A stretch of DNA of 64,000 bases from Tricholoma matsutake (Eukaryota; Basidiomycota; Agaricomycetes; Agaricales; Tricholomataceae): NCBI GenBank assembly GCA_026075535.2, contig AP026546.1, positions 8,246,001 through 8,310,000 of the forward strand, written 5' to 3'. Below the pieces are notes generated by a model. That model saw only the letters and a program-made list of their open reading frames with translations. It was not told where the DNA came from and made no database searches. A program made the position numbers and the translations under genes. This document shows, piece by piece, positions 46,005 through 57,300 of this stretch. Position 1 is the stretch's first letter, and every line of letters begins with the position of its first letter.

Positions 46005-47524
46005 CTAGGTCCTGCTTGGGCTTGGATATGATGCCATCTGCAACCGAAACTTGATGTCCAGCTTCTGCTGAGTTAACTCTGCTTTATGTTTCATCTGCTG
46101 CATCTTCAGGTCTGCCTTGGCTTTGATCTTTGCCAATGCCTTATCGTTCTCTCCCTTCATTTTGAGCTTCTTTAAATCCAACACCTTTTTGAGTGGTTTC
46201 TTCTTCCTTTGCTGAGATTGTGTTGATTTTGTTGATAGCGGTCTTTGGTTTCTTGGATGCTGGGTGAGTCGCAGTCGCAGGAGCCGATTTCCTGCTCCAC
46301 ACAGATGTTTTCTTGGGTTTAGCCTCATACACCTCTTCAACTATGTCAGCCTTGCATTTACCTGTCTTTACTGGCACCTCCTCAGACACCTCTTCAACTA
46401 CGTCAGCCTTGCATTTACCTGTCTGTACTGGTACCTCCTCTTCCCTAGCATCACTGTCCTCAGCCTCATCACTTTCATCCTCTGGATCACCATCTTCATT
46501 GTCACTGATGGGTTCAGTCTCAGGATCTAAATCATGAACATCGCTAGAGCCATCCACCTTGGAAGTGGCGCCACTTAGAGCTAGAACTAACGTGTCATAA
46601 CCTGAGCTGTTGTTTCCAAGGCCAACAGGGACCAGTCTGGGACACTCATCGATAATAGCTTTCAAGTTGAAGAACCATGGGCATCTTTCCTTAACTCCAG
46701 CTATATGTTTGTGGTGTCATCAAAATGCTTGCAAGACGAACTTGAATTTAAGGAGATTGTGATGTACCCCAGCTCCTGGTTAATTTATTGTCTACCTTCA
46801 TATTGATCTCCTCTTCATGCACTATACCAGCACTGGTCTCACCCATTGCATCTCGATACTTGTGGACATCCTGCGTCATACTACATGGGATCAGAAATGA
46901 ATCAGTTCAAGAGTTAGTCTTGATTTTCTCACCATTTGAGACAGTTCTTGATTTTGAGTACCCAAGCTGCTCTATCTGCAGGGCTTTGCACTGATGCAAA
47001 CACATCCTTGTACTTGGCATGATCTTCAAATACCTTCTTCACGAGCATCCATTGATGGTCAGTCTTTGGTTTACTTCCTCCCTGAAAGACTGATATGTTT
47101 GCTCCAGGTATCAGGAAGAGACCTTGTCTGATGACAGTATCTTCTTCTAATGCAGTGATAAGCTTCCAGTTTAGGCTAACATCTTTCCAGCTGATCACAT
47201 ATGTCAAGTCACAGCCACAGATTACATGGCAAAGAAGCTTACTCAACCTCGACCTTCTCATCTGCATCCCCACCCGCATCAGAGCCACCATTGGTTTCCC
47301 CAACAGTCTTTCCTTCATCACTACTGTCTGACAGCTAGATGGTTCTTGGCCTGCTTTTTCTGGTTCTTATGGCCCTTGACTGTGGTGGCCAGCTTCTTTG
47401 CTGTCTTAGGAGCTACCATTTCATCATCAGAGGCAGCTGCTTTTGCTGCCTTAGCCTTTGTAGAAGGCTTTCGGGCACATGGAGGAGGTTTCTTTGCAGA
47501 GGCTCTGAAAGGCTTGGGACCCAT
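46005..47524 (-). pseudogene. Harbinger accessory Myb/SANT-like DNA-binding protein
   Basis: Starts MGPKPFRASAKKPPPC (47524), with a lysine/alanine-rich N-terminus. A frame change near 47335 gives DSSDEGKTVGETNGGS. After an intron comes WKDVSLNWKLITALEEDTVI, RQGLFLIPGANISVF and KPKTDHQWMLVKKVFEDHAK, the SANT-like part. After a second intron (donor near 46934) the frame reads MTQDVHKYRDAMGETSAG and then meets a stop. The remainder (46665-46141) is acidic with a duplicated VPVQTGKCKADVVEEVSE-type unit and basic patches. A further shift gives a lysine-rich coiled coil (DLKMQQMKHKAELTQQKLD). In Harbinger elements this protein helps bring the transposase to the ends. Several breaks make it a pseudogene. 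Confidence 0.8.
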
Positions 47525-47992
47525 GTTGTTGTTATGTAGAGGAAATGGAAGTTTTACCAATATAATTTAGAAATATAGTTATATATCAAATAAAGCTATT
47601 TGAAATTGCAAGTGATGAAGTGGAGGGTGAATTGTCTCTGAGTGAATCACAATTCAGAATGTTGAATCGCCTCCAGAGGCGATTCAATGATTCAAAAAAT
47701 CAGACGATTCAAGTGTTGTTTTGCATTGTTGAATCACCATCTGAATCACCTACCTGAATCGTCGTTGAATTGTGATATTTGACTGCTACTAATGCATAGG
47801 GGGAGGTTAAGGGTGTGGGGCCATCGTGCCATCGTGTTGCACCCCATTGTCAATGCTGTCACCCTGCCATTTGCTCATCCCCTGTCATTCTGGTCATCCA
47901 TTAGCACCCACTTTCCATGATGCAAACAGTCACTCGCAGCAGCATGGGTGCTAGGGCTGTCATCCTTGTTGCTGTTGGGCCCTTGTTTGTCA

Positions 47993-48584
47993 TAGTGCTG
48001 TTCTGGCCCGGCTTGGCCTGAAAGCCCCAGCTTTGGCCTGGCCTGAGACAGCTTTGGCTTTCCCAATCCACAGGCTGAGCCAAAGCCGTCAACTAGGGCT
48101 TGGCCCTGGCCACGGCTTTGTATGCAAGAGTAATAAAAGTTTCCTGAGAGGTTAGCCAGCAAGTTTGATGCTTCCAGGGGTCTAACTTACCTCGAATGCA
48201 GCTTGGTATACAGTGTACTCGATGGACAACAATGTTGTTACATGAAAACACGTCCAAAACATGTTCGTTTGGCTGGTCACATGACTACTGTGAACACGAT
48301 GCAACAATCGAAACGACTCGCATTGTAAATCATAACACTGTCATGTGTCCATCCAAACATTGAGAACATACAACACTGGTTCAATATTGTGACTTGGCAC
48401 ATGGTAACCACGATTTAGTACTTCAAACTCACTGAGATACAACACTTGAAAAGCTGCGGCCTGACAGCCTGGCTTTGGCTTGTCAGATCTCCAGGCCAGG
48501 CCAAAGCCGTCAAGAGGCCGTCATTTTGGCTCGGCTTGGCCTGGCCTATTTGGGCCTGGCTTGGCTGGGCCAAGCACAGCACTA
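47993..48584. mobile_element. R6: 592-bp hAT-like MITE, 8-bp TSD GTTTGTCA
   Basis: Ends TAGTGCTGTTCTGGCCCGG and, as reverse complement, TAGTGCTGTGCTTGGCC. GTTTGTCA is duplicated at 47985-47992 and 48585-48592. Subterminal zones are TTGGCCTGGCC/GGCTTTGGC arrays in inverted orientation (48005-48120 and 48455-48580). No ORF. Nested in R5. Confidence 0.88.
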
Positions 48585-49660
48585 GTTTGTCATCAACCAC
48601 CTGCAATCCACCACACGAGCAGCAGCTTGCAGCAGTGGGGTGGGGTGCTTGGATCATCCTGTGCATCATTGCTGTCCCCTCTTCCTCGTCATTGTCATCC
48701 CTGCATCCCTGCCCATTTTGTTGTGGTCCCCATCCCCGTCCCTGTTGTTGGTGTTGTCTTGTCCCAGTCCTGGTTCTCCTATTGTCATTGTCCCCTGGTT
48801 CATTGTCAAGCACCTGCAATCCACCCTGCTGTTGCAGGTACTGGCATCATCATCCAGTCATCGTTGTCAGCAGTTCTAGTTAGTACCTAAAAAAGTTTGT
48901 TAGTAACAAAATAATGAAATAAGAAGAAACTTACCAACAGCCCAAGAGACATAGCCTGACATCTCTCAGGCCTTTTATTCATGTGCTTTGCCTCCTTCTC
49001 ATTGTCTCCCCTTGTCTCCTGCCATCTCCTGCCATCTCATTGTTCCATTGTCATTCTGTTTGGTCTGGTAGCGGCATTGCCATTCTCTCGCTGATTTGTA
49101 GTTGCATGTGTTCCCACCCTGGGAGCAGTTGCTCACAATGGTGGTTGGGGTGCTTCCATGGTCCTGTAAGTGGCTATTGTCATCATCCAGGTGCCATTTT
49201 GTTGTTATAAATCAAAACCTACAAGAAATGAAAAATATAAGTTAGTTGAATCAAATAAAAAGCATAGAACATAATAATAAACTTACCAGGGGCCCAAACA
49301 ACATTATCATCATTTGGGCCCATATCTGCTGTTGGTTCTAGGGATAGGAGGAGGGGAGGAGGTGGTGTCATCAACAGTGGTGGTGGCTGCCATTGTTGAT
49401 GCACAGTTAGGAACACAAACCAACACATAAATCACATGGTATATTGATTTGTAACATGTTCCATTTAGTGCTCCTGGGCCAAGCCACCAAGGGCCGGTCC
49501 TCACAGGTCCGGCCCTGGTTCACAGTCCACTCATTGCCTGGACCTGGACCTGCTGAGGCAGTCCAGTCCAGCACTTAGGTGAACCTGGACCAGACCTGTG
49601 AGGGTTGGACAGGTCCAGACCCAGGTCAGCAGGTCCTGGCCCAGACAACAACAACAACAA

Positions 49661-49934
49661 GAGGGGGCAACAATGACATAGAGGAAGGGGCACCCCTATA
49701 TTCATTTAATGTGGCCCACTGGCAATTGGACACAGTTTGTATAGTATCATTAGTCTATTTATAATAAAATGGAGGACTCATTCATGTAACATTCATGCCA
49801 GGCATTAGCCCTGGCCCAATTGGACAAGTTGAAATGTCACCCATTTCACATGATCAAGTTGATTCTGAACGAGATCTACCTTATAAAAGTATGTGGATAA
49901 CATGAAATATCCAGATGAAAAAAAAAGTCATATT
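49661..49934. other. Intergenic segment with copy of the R2 target repeat
   Basis: At 49787-49832 it carries CATGCCAGGCATTAGCCCTG then GCCCAATTGGACAAG, an uninterrupted relative of the R2 insertion site. This is the last repeat before the calpain gene; no other feature. Confidence 0.6.
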
Positions 49935-52740
49935 TTACTGGATCGCAAGCCCGGCAAATGACGTCGCCATTTCATGCCTCAACTGCCCATCCACTACTGC
50001 AGGTGCACTACGGTTTGTGTACACACGAAGGCCCAGGAAAACGACATTCTGTGGATCTTCATCCGTCGACAAGTCGTCCTTCAGGTCGTCATCCTTGTCC
50101 CCGTTTTCACCCTTGTCGCTAGAATCCGAATCATCCGATGACGACGAACTAGACTTATCGTCGGCTTTATCTGAGTCGCTTGACTCATCGTTTGTGCCTT
50201 CGTCGGCCCCACCATTTTCAAGTTGCTTGTCATCATTTGATTTCTTGACCTTGTCAATCTTGGTGCTGTGCTCAAATTTGACTTCCTGCTTATCATCTGT
50301 GGAAGAAGCCTCATCCTTGGACTTTGGCTCGACCTTCTCCTTTATCTTCTTCTCGCTCTTCTTCTTAGTCTTCCTTCCCTCCGAGTTCTTCCCGGACAGC
50401 TTCAGTGCCTGCTGCGCTTTCTTCAATGCCTCAGATGCTACAGCTGCTTTCGCACCAAGTTCTGCGAGGTCTTGGCCAGCAAGCGCATCAAGCGGGATCG
50501 GAAGATGTTTTGCTTCTTTGCTAGGATTAGGATTATCAACTAATGTTTGATGATACTCTAGGAGGACAAACTTTCTGTTGAAATCTATAGGAAGTTAGGG
50601 TACGTATATCACTTGAAATTCGAATTGACTTACTTGAGGCAATAGATTGACTTTTTGCTCGCTCTGTTAGAACCCTTGAATACGTGCGCTCCTGCCAAAG
50701 ATTTTTGACGCTCGATAGGTAATCCTGAAAGTGAACGGTTACGGGTTTTCTGTCAAAATACAACAGTCTCGCAACCGAAGAGCGTACCTCTGTACGATAG
50801 TTCTGTCGATCAAGCCGAACCTAGGATTCAATCAGTGCGTGAGTTGAACAATCTCAATACAGGAAATGCACAAACATGAACAACATAATCGCCTGCTTCA
50901 AGATACGTCTCTACATTCACACTCCGAGCGTGGAACATTGAATACGAAGACGCCGTAACAGGTGTTGTCTCTCCCTTACGGAATACAACGAAATCAAATT
51001 GCCAGATTGCACGACCGCTTATCGGCCTGAAGTATCGCTGGTCTAGCTGTGATAAGACGAGAACCGCATGCGACGATGCGGGAAGGGATATCGTGACTGA
51101 ACACTAGTCAATTTATAGGCTCGCGAAAGGATGAAGGGTCATACTCACAAGAGGCATCCCCGAATGTCCAGGCCGATGAGAGAGGGCGTGCGGTGACTTG
51201 AAGCCACTGTGACGACATGACCCACGAGGAATCAAACAGCAGTACCCGGTCTATCACTTTCCAATTCTCCAGAAAGTCTTTGTCTGCAGCGTGATCATAA
51301 AATCAACGATAGTGCACAGGTTCCAAGACATGACAACCACTGACATTCCATAACGAACTCGCCATCGTTCCCAAATGTATGGCCCAACACCTCGAGCGCA
51401 GGAAGTGTCTCGGGTGTCCATTCCTTCGACCCATCTGACCATGGTCCTGTCCACTCCGAATTGCCCCAGGGATTGCGGATCACTACAAAGCGCTTCTTTT
51501 TCCACTCGACAGCTCGCAAGACGGAGTATGCATGCCCGCCTATGAGACCATTCACTGTCGCCTCAGTGTTTCCACTGCGTGTGCTGTCCAGATTGTCGAA
51601 GGCACAACCGAAAAGCCTGTCTCTGTTTGCCCGGAGCAGCTCCTCATTCCAGAATTTGTCAACATCCAGAATGTCCTGCAGAATGTTTAATACACAAGCA
51701 CAATATACATGACACGGCGAAGGACGACTTGCTTTGCTTGATATGAAGCTGGCAACGCCACTGTAATATCACGGTCATGAGCGCCATGAAAAATAAGACC
51801 AAAAGAAAATTGCACCCCGTCAAATCCTCTATAGCTTCGCAGTCTTCTCCAGAATGCAACGCTAGATAGCTTCCATGAAGCTTGGCGTACGCTTTCTCGA
51901 TAAGAGGTACCCATGTTTCGCCGTTCGTCCCAGACCTGGCAAAATAAAGACCCCTCCCTCCTTTGCGAGCCGACTGATTGTATGTTCGCTTATCGTAATG
52001 ATACAGCTGCTTCTCCTGATCGCTGAGCTCTTCGAACTTGGGAATCGACGTATACAGCATACTAATCCCATTAGATTAGTGCCTCGACACAAAGAAATGA
52101 AACGAGGAGACGAACTCATCCACGATAACCTCCACCCACTGGGTATCACGGAAAAAAATGAAACCATAGACTCCAACTTCCTCGTCTCGCTGCAGAATCC
52201 ATATTAACGGGAATCTCACACCTGCCGGGCAAAATGACTGACTGCAACACAAAATTTCTCCACCAACCCCTTTGCGGTAGACATGGTAGCTAACGCTGAA
52301 CAGAACCAGCAGTCGCCAAGATTGCCTTGAACAATATCGTTCGAGTCTGCGCCGTCAATGAAGAACGACGGTTTGTCGAAGATCTGCGTAACTCGTTGAA
52401 CATCCGAAGGCATATACATCGGGTTTATTTCATCGAGTCCATGCAGACATCTAGATTTATCATTTTCAAGATCGAATTCGATATCTCTGTATCATCATGA
52501 TGTTACGAAGATCAGTACTTAAGTAACAAAAATAACGTACCTGAACTTTCTGTTCCTTTCCCTGCAGTCCTTCGCGATCTGTGTAACTCTGGATGTACAC
52601 AGCTGCAGAGCCTTTTGAAGCTCGTCGGTCACCAGCAAACCACCGCGTTTTTCCTGTTGAAGGAAGGTAGCCTTACTTGGCTGAGTATTGGCAGCAGCTT
52701 TGCGCGCTGCACGAGCTTTCTGGTGCTTCAGGTGTGCCAT
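49935..52740 (-). CDS. Calpain-like cysteine protease (family C2), 11 exons
   Basis: Exons (minus): 52740-52541, 52486-52243, 52189-52116, 52061-51816, 51760-51733, 51675-51345, 51283-51149, 51096-50876, 50820-50788, 50724-50634 and 50584-49935. They total 2253 nt (750 residues) with all phases consistent. Introns are 49-63 bp; the one at 51676-51732 uses a GCAAGT donor (GC-AG). Catalytic residues are visible: Cys126 in [16 protein letters not shown], His312 in [10 protein letters not shown], Asn332 in [11 protein letters not shown]. Downstream, [20 protein letters not shown] and [20 protein letters not shown] resemble calpain beta-sandwich (domain III-like) modules. The C-terminal ~160 residues are lysine- and then Ser/Asp-rich ([14 protein letters not shown]), probably disordered. 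There are no EF-hand motifs, as usual in fungal calpains. Cytosolic Ca-responsive proteolysis is the family role; the substrate is unknown. CpG content and intact frame mark it as a live gene. Confidence 0.93.
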
Positions 52741-53534
52741 CGAGGAAAGGGGAGGGGACTGAGCAAAGTGTTCCGTGCTGTGAGTTTTGTAATGCTTACC
52801 GGTGCGGCTTGGCGCCCTGCCAGCTGAGCGCTGAGCGCCAATCAGGGAGATGATAGATTGTCCACCGTGGTCCGTGATGTCAATTTTGATGGCTTTAGCC
52901 CTGCCTTAACGGTATTACGATGACAAACGAAGACAACATTCTTCTCCCAAACATGGAGCATTATGAAAGGGCGCATGAGAATGTTGACACACCCTGTTCA
53001 ATGACAGATTGTTTGTCTTCGTAGACGTGGCACAGTCCGAGACCTCGATAACAAGTACATCCGCATATATACCAGAATCAAGAGCCCAAGCGCGATCGGG
53101 GACTCGGGAGGCGCGGTCCACCGTGATATAGGTTATAGCACAGATCAGGAATTCCAATAGTTCGTTATGCATTACGCTCAGGAACCATATGCGCGCTTCA
53201 AACGTTCGAGGTCCGGCGGTATACTAGTTGATGACCGATATCGATGACTGATGATAGGATGATAAGTACAAAAGTAATAGGTGTGAGGGCCTCAGGCTGA
53301 TCCCATCCGAACGAATTTTGGCCGAAAAAAGTGTCCATGCCTGATTTTATCCGAACAAAATCTTGACAAAATCTTCGAAATCTAGGGACAGGCGTGATTT
53401 TCTGTCCGAACTAAATTTTTGTGCTATGTATGTAGGCCACGTCTGTATTACAAAGTGATTGTTGACCAGGTAAGGTATATCTGATATTGTTTATAGTACG
53501 ATCGATATCGGTGTACCAGATTGATGTCTCCAGC
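52741..53534. other. Upstream region of the calpain gene; no gene seen
   Basis: About 790 bp. The part nearest 52740 should hold the calpain promoter, but no clear TATA box was identified. 53290-53420 has repeated TCCGAAC/AAAATC words. A minus-strand frame at 52915-53172 is not supported by splice sites or domain. Confidence 0.5.
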
Positions 53535-53816
53535 AAGATAAAAGATATTTGAAAGGTGTTTGCTGTATCAAGTGAAACCAATTGGGTCAATTTGGAGCAG
53601 AAAATTGCTGGAACACTGAATGTTTTCACTGCCAATCTTCATGTGCAATATGGACTCAGTACTGAGTCAGCTGGTGCCATTCCTATTGCTCTTGCATCAC
53701 AGACTGATCTTGCAGAACTTCATGGACATTTGGTTCCTCTTGTTGTCCCACCACGAAATGCAAACAGCTCAGTTTTGAAACGAAAGATGAAAGAAGTAAT
53801 AGTCAGGGTTACTGAC

Positions 53817-54088
53817 TGTTGAAATTAATCCCTGATGCATGCTGTATACATGAGGCAATACATGCAGCATACGCATGTTACTGCGCTTACTGCGCATACA
53901 TGCGGTAAACACATTCCCGAGTCATGTGACATCCTTAATATTATGTATATAAGGAGAACCTGTACCGTAGTAGGAATACAGTGTTCTTACCTCTGCTAAC
54001 CCTAGCTGTAAGTCTAACTAAACCCCAGGTAGGTTGTAAGGAACGTGTAGTCTCTTCCCCTGTGCAGCGTATATAGTCTGCTCCAACA
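53817..54088 (+). repeat. 5' LTR of the copia element
   Basis: 272 bp, TGTTGAAATT...GCTCCAACA. Contains a TATATAAGG promoter-like motif near 53946 and short GCATACATGC/GCATACGCATG repeats near its start. Confidence 0.97.
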
Positions 54089-54100
54089 GGTTATGGGCCC
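54089..54100 (+). other. Primer-binding site matching the anticodon region of initiator tRNA-Met (half-tRNA type)
   Basis: GGTTATGGGCCC directly follows the 5' LTR. Its complement GGGCCCATAACC is the anticodon-arm sequence of eukaryotic initiator tRNA-Met, not its 3' end. Priming by an internally cleaved initiator tRNA is the known mechanism for several copia elements. The match is read from the sequence; the tRNA sequence is from memory. Confidence 0.75.
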
Positions 54101-54338
54101 TGCTGGGCACGTCGCGAACGCGCTTTAATTAGCTGCGAACGACGTTGACTTCATTGTCTCCAAATTTATAACCTTGCGCTCTTCGTGAGCTGCATTGCGC
54201 TCCCTGTGAGCTGCATATAAAACCTAGGTTGACTAGGGTTAACCACTCTGAAGGAGTGTTTTCTCCTGAGAACGTTAAACGTGTTTTATTGAGTAAAAAG
54301 ACTGATTGAGCGCTTTTAACAGCTGCCACCACAGAATC

Positions 54339-57300
54339 ATGTCTTCAACTCTTGAAAAACTCGTTCAGACTTTCGATGGATCCAATTACATCTTATGGGC
54401 CGACTCTATGAAGGCGTGGCTCAGGTCTCAGGGCCTCTGGCAAATAACTAGCGGGGCGGAGCAAAAACCGCCCCCGGCGCCTCCTTTGACGGCGACGAAC
54501 GCTACCTTGGTAGTGGACGCTAATGCCAAGCTCCAGACCTGGAGCAACAAAAATGACCAGGCTATTGGTAGCCTAGTGCTCCGCCTGGCCCCCTCCATTC
54601 GGCAGCGTGCCAACACAAAGGACACTGCTGAGGAGGTGTGGGACCTCATCCGCACCGATTATGGTGTGGACGGCCCCTCCCAAGTCTTTTCGGACTTTAG
54701 GTCCGCAATAGCAATCAAGATCCCGGCTGCGAACCCCGCACCGGAGATTGCAAGAATGGCTGACAAATTTGAGCGCCTCACGGCTGCTAACGTCGCCATC
54801 CCCGAGCTAGTACAGGCCATGATCCTACTTGCTGCGATGCCGCGCGAGTACGATTCATTGTCTGCAACGGTCCTTAACACGACCGCCACTAGCGCCTTGA
54901 CATTTAAACATGTCAAGGACTCCATTGTTGCTGAAGCCTCAAGGCGCACAGCAGTTGGAAAGCCCGCTGGCCAGCCTCAGGCCAACAAACTTTCTGCTGT
55001 TAAGCGCAAGGGGGGAAACCCCAAATGGCAGCCCAAAGAAGGGCAAAACAGCAACGGAGACTCGTCCCGAAAACGTGGACGACGTGGGGACAGAAAGACT
55101 AAGGAGGAGAAGCCAAAAGAGAAACATACCCACCTCGCCTCCAACGCCTTTACCACCATAAATGGTAATGGCACCATCATACCGCCGATGCCGCTCATAC
55201 AGCGCATCGAGCGACGCGAACACACTCCCACAAGGGATCCTCGCCGCCGACCGCCTGCACAGGCATACACGGGCGCGGCCTCCTCTTCTCGCTCGGTTTA
55301 CACCGAATACCAGCAAGCTCGAGACACCCTCGAGCGCATGCAACTTCCGTGCAGCGCGAAAAACCTGCGACCGCTGGAAGAGCACCTTACAGTGCGAGAA
55401 GGTAAGAGAAGGAGGATAGAGCCAGAAACCGAGGCTATGATCGAGGAGGTAGAAGACGATACCGTCTCCCTCGGATCTGAACCTCCAGTAACTGACGAGG
55501 AAGTGTGGAAAGCCGTCAACGAAATGCTCGTCGATGAACCCCTTGACACAGGGGCGTATGATGACAGGTCAGTCCTTTTCCCTGCCACAAGCACTAAGAT
55601 TAAAATTCCTATGAATACAGCGAACTTTTCATGTGAAATTTTACCGCTATTAAATGTATCATGGAATTATGTAGATCTTAATATATGTGCTATGTGTGCA
55701 AAGGGAGATTGTAAGAAAGGTGCCGACTGGATCATGGATTCAGGCGCATCAAAACACTTCACTGGTGAAATGAAAGATTTCGCTTCTTACGAGCCTTTAC
55801 CGAGAAAGGACTCTACCTTGGTCCAAACGGCCACTGGTACTACTCATATAGTAGGAAAAGGAGCAGTCTTCATTAGACACCAGGTAGTATGTAATGGGAA
55901 GTCAGAGACGCGTGAAACGCGGCTATACCCCGTCTACTACATACCCGACATTAATACTCGATTGATGTCAATGGGGGTCTTTTTACAAGACGGAAGTGAT
56001 GTGCGTGGTTCCTCCGCATACATTTCATTCATCGAGCATGGAAACCCAATCATGCATTGTGTCCCTCTAAGGAGGAATGACACGATCTATTGGGCTCGGA
56101 CTCATATATTGAGCACCAAAAAGGTTAATGTCGCGACCATTTATGTCGCTGACTACTTGACTTGGCATAGGCGACTTGGACACCCATCCAAAGAGGCGCT
56201 AGGGAAAATGCCTAAAAGCACCATAAAATTCCCAAGGAATTTAATTATTCCTAAAGACAAAATTATATGTCCAGGGTGTGCAGAAGGGAAAATGACCTCA
56301 AAATCTTTTCCCGAGTCAGACTCACGAGCTGACAAATCCTTTGAATTAATACATTCCGACCTAAAGGAACTCCCGGTACTATCGTACCACAAACATAAAT
56401 ACTTCATTGTATTTCTGGATGACAAAACGTCACATATTTGGGTCCAATGTCTCAGAAAGAAATCTGACGCTGCTGCAGCGATTAGACAATTTCTAGCAAT
56501 GGCTAAGACCCAATATGGCGCTACAATCAAGCGCTGGCGTGTTGATCCAGGGGGGGAGTTCAAGGATCGTGAGCTACAAAAACAGCTCAAGGATTTAGGC
56601 ATCAAAATAGAGATGTCTGCACCCCACGTTCATCAACAGAACGGGCGCGCAGAGCGCGCCATAAGGACAATAATGGAAAAGTCGCAAACCCTGCGATTCA
56701 CCGCTTGTCTACCACAATCATGGTGGGAATTTTGCATAGAACATGCAACACATTTATACAACCGAACCCCAATAAGGCGCCTGAAATGGCTGACACCTTT
56801 TGAGGACCTGACAAAGGTCCGCCCAGATCTAAACAATCTGAAGGTCTTTGGTTGCGGTGCTTATGTCTATCTACCAAAGGAAAAACGTCCAACAACATTG
56901 TCTCCTCGATCGGAGCTAATGACGTACCTTGGAGTAGAAGATGGCATTAAAGCATATCGTTTCATGCGACGAAACGGCGCAATATTCATTGGTGCTACGG
57001 CACTATTTGATGAAACGATGTTCCCATGCTGTCCCGGAGCTAAAACTCCTGCCAAGACAGACCTTGGTGATTTTCCACCAGAACCAGAAGATGACGACCA
57101 CTCATCTGGAACGGATGGCGATGACCCTATACCGCCACAAAATCCGCCCCTTCCTCCATCATCAGAAGATGATGATGATTTACCAAGCGAGCAAAAGGCG
57201 CATGACGATGCGACTAACGCTCCTCCTCCGCCGCCTCCAGTTAGCACTGAGGACTTTCGTCCAAGACGTGAAGATCAACAGGAATGGCAGCAATTGCCCC

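Larger units (their letters stand above)
43663..47790. mobile_element. PIF/Harbinger transposon, 4.1 kb, 50-bp TIRs
   Basis: The first 50 bp (from AGTAGCAGTCAAATATCAC) match the reverse complement of the last 50 bp with one mismatch. AAT flanks both ends (43660-43662 and 47791-47793), a 3-bp duplication; removing the element restores an R5 hairpin. It encodes the two Harbinger proteins: a DDE transposase (plus strand) and a Myb/SANT-like DNA-binding protein (minus strand), arranged convergently. Both are damaged. Further inverted GAATC/GATTC words near both ends (43700-43760, 47640-47760) form subterminal repeats. Confidence 0.92.
43251..49660. mobile_element. R5: composite palindrome-rich element with Harbinger and R6 nested inside
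   Basis: Outer zones are inverted arrays of CCTGGACC/GGTCCAGG words (43255-43330 and 49500-49655). After the left array come C-rich hairpins at 43518-43664. The third hairpin (CTCCCTCCTAT...GCATAGGGGGAG) is split by the Harbinger element 43663-47790 and completes at 47791-47805. On the right are a CACGAGCAG-type hairpin near 48614, a GCCCAAGAGAC/CTCTCAGGCC palindrome at 48938-48972, a GGGCCCAAACAACATTATCATCATTTGGGCCC-type palindrome near 49289-49322 (longest perfect half 8 bp) and intron-like stretches. R6 (47993-48584) is also nested here. The exact ends are uncertain because the flanks are AAC-rich. Confidence 0.6.

Noticed and set aside
49466..49576. A ~110-bp hAT MITE from TAGTGCTCC to CAGCACTTA
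   Set aside because: The ends look right, but the 8 bp on either side do not match.
52915..53172. 85-codon minus-strand ORF upstream of the calpain gene
   Set aside because: No recognisable domain, no splice signals that join it to the calpain first exon, and typical of random open frames.
54306..54338. Start of the copia polyprotein at 54306
   Set aside because: The codon there is TTG; the first ATG in frame is 54339 and gives a normal copia Gag N-terminus.
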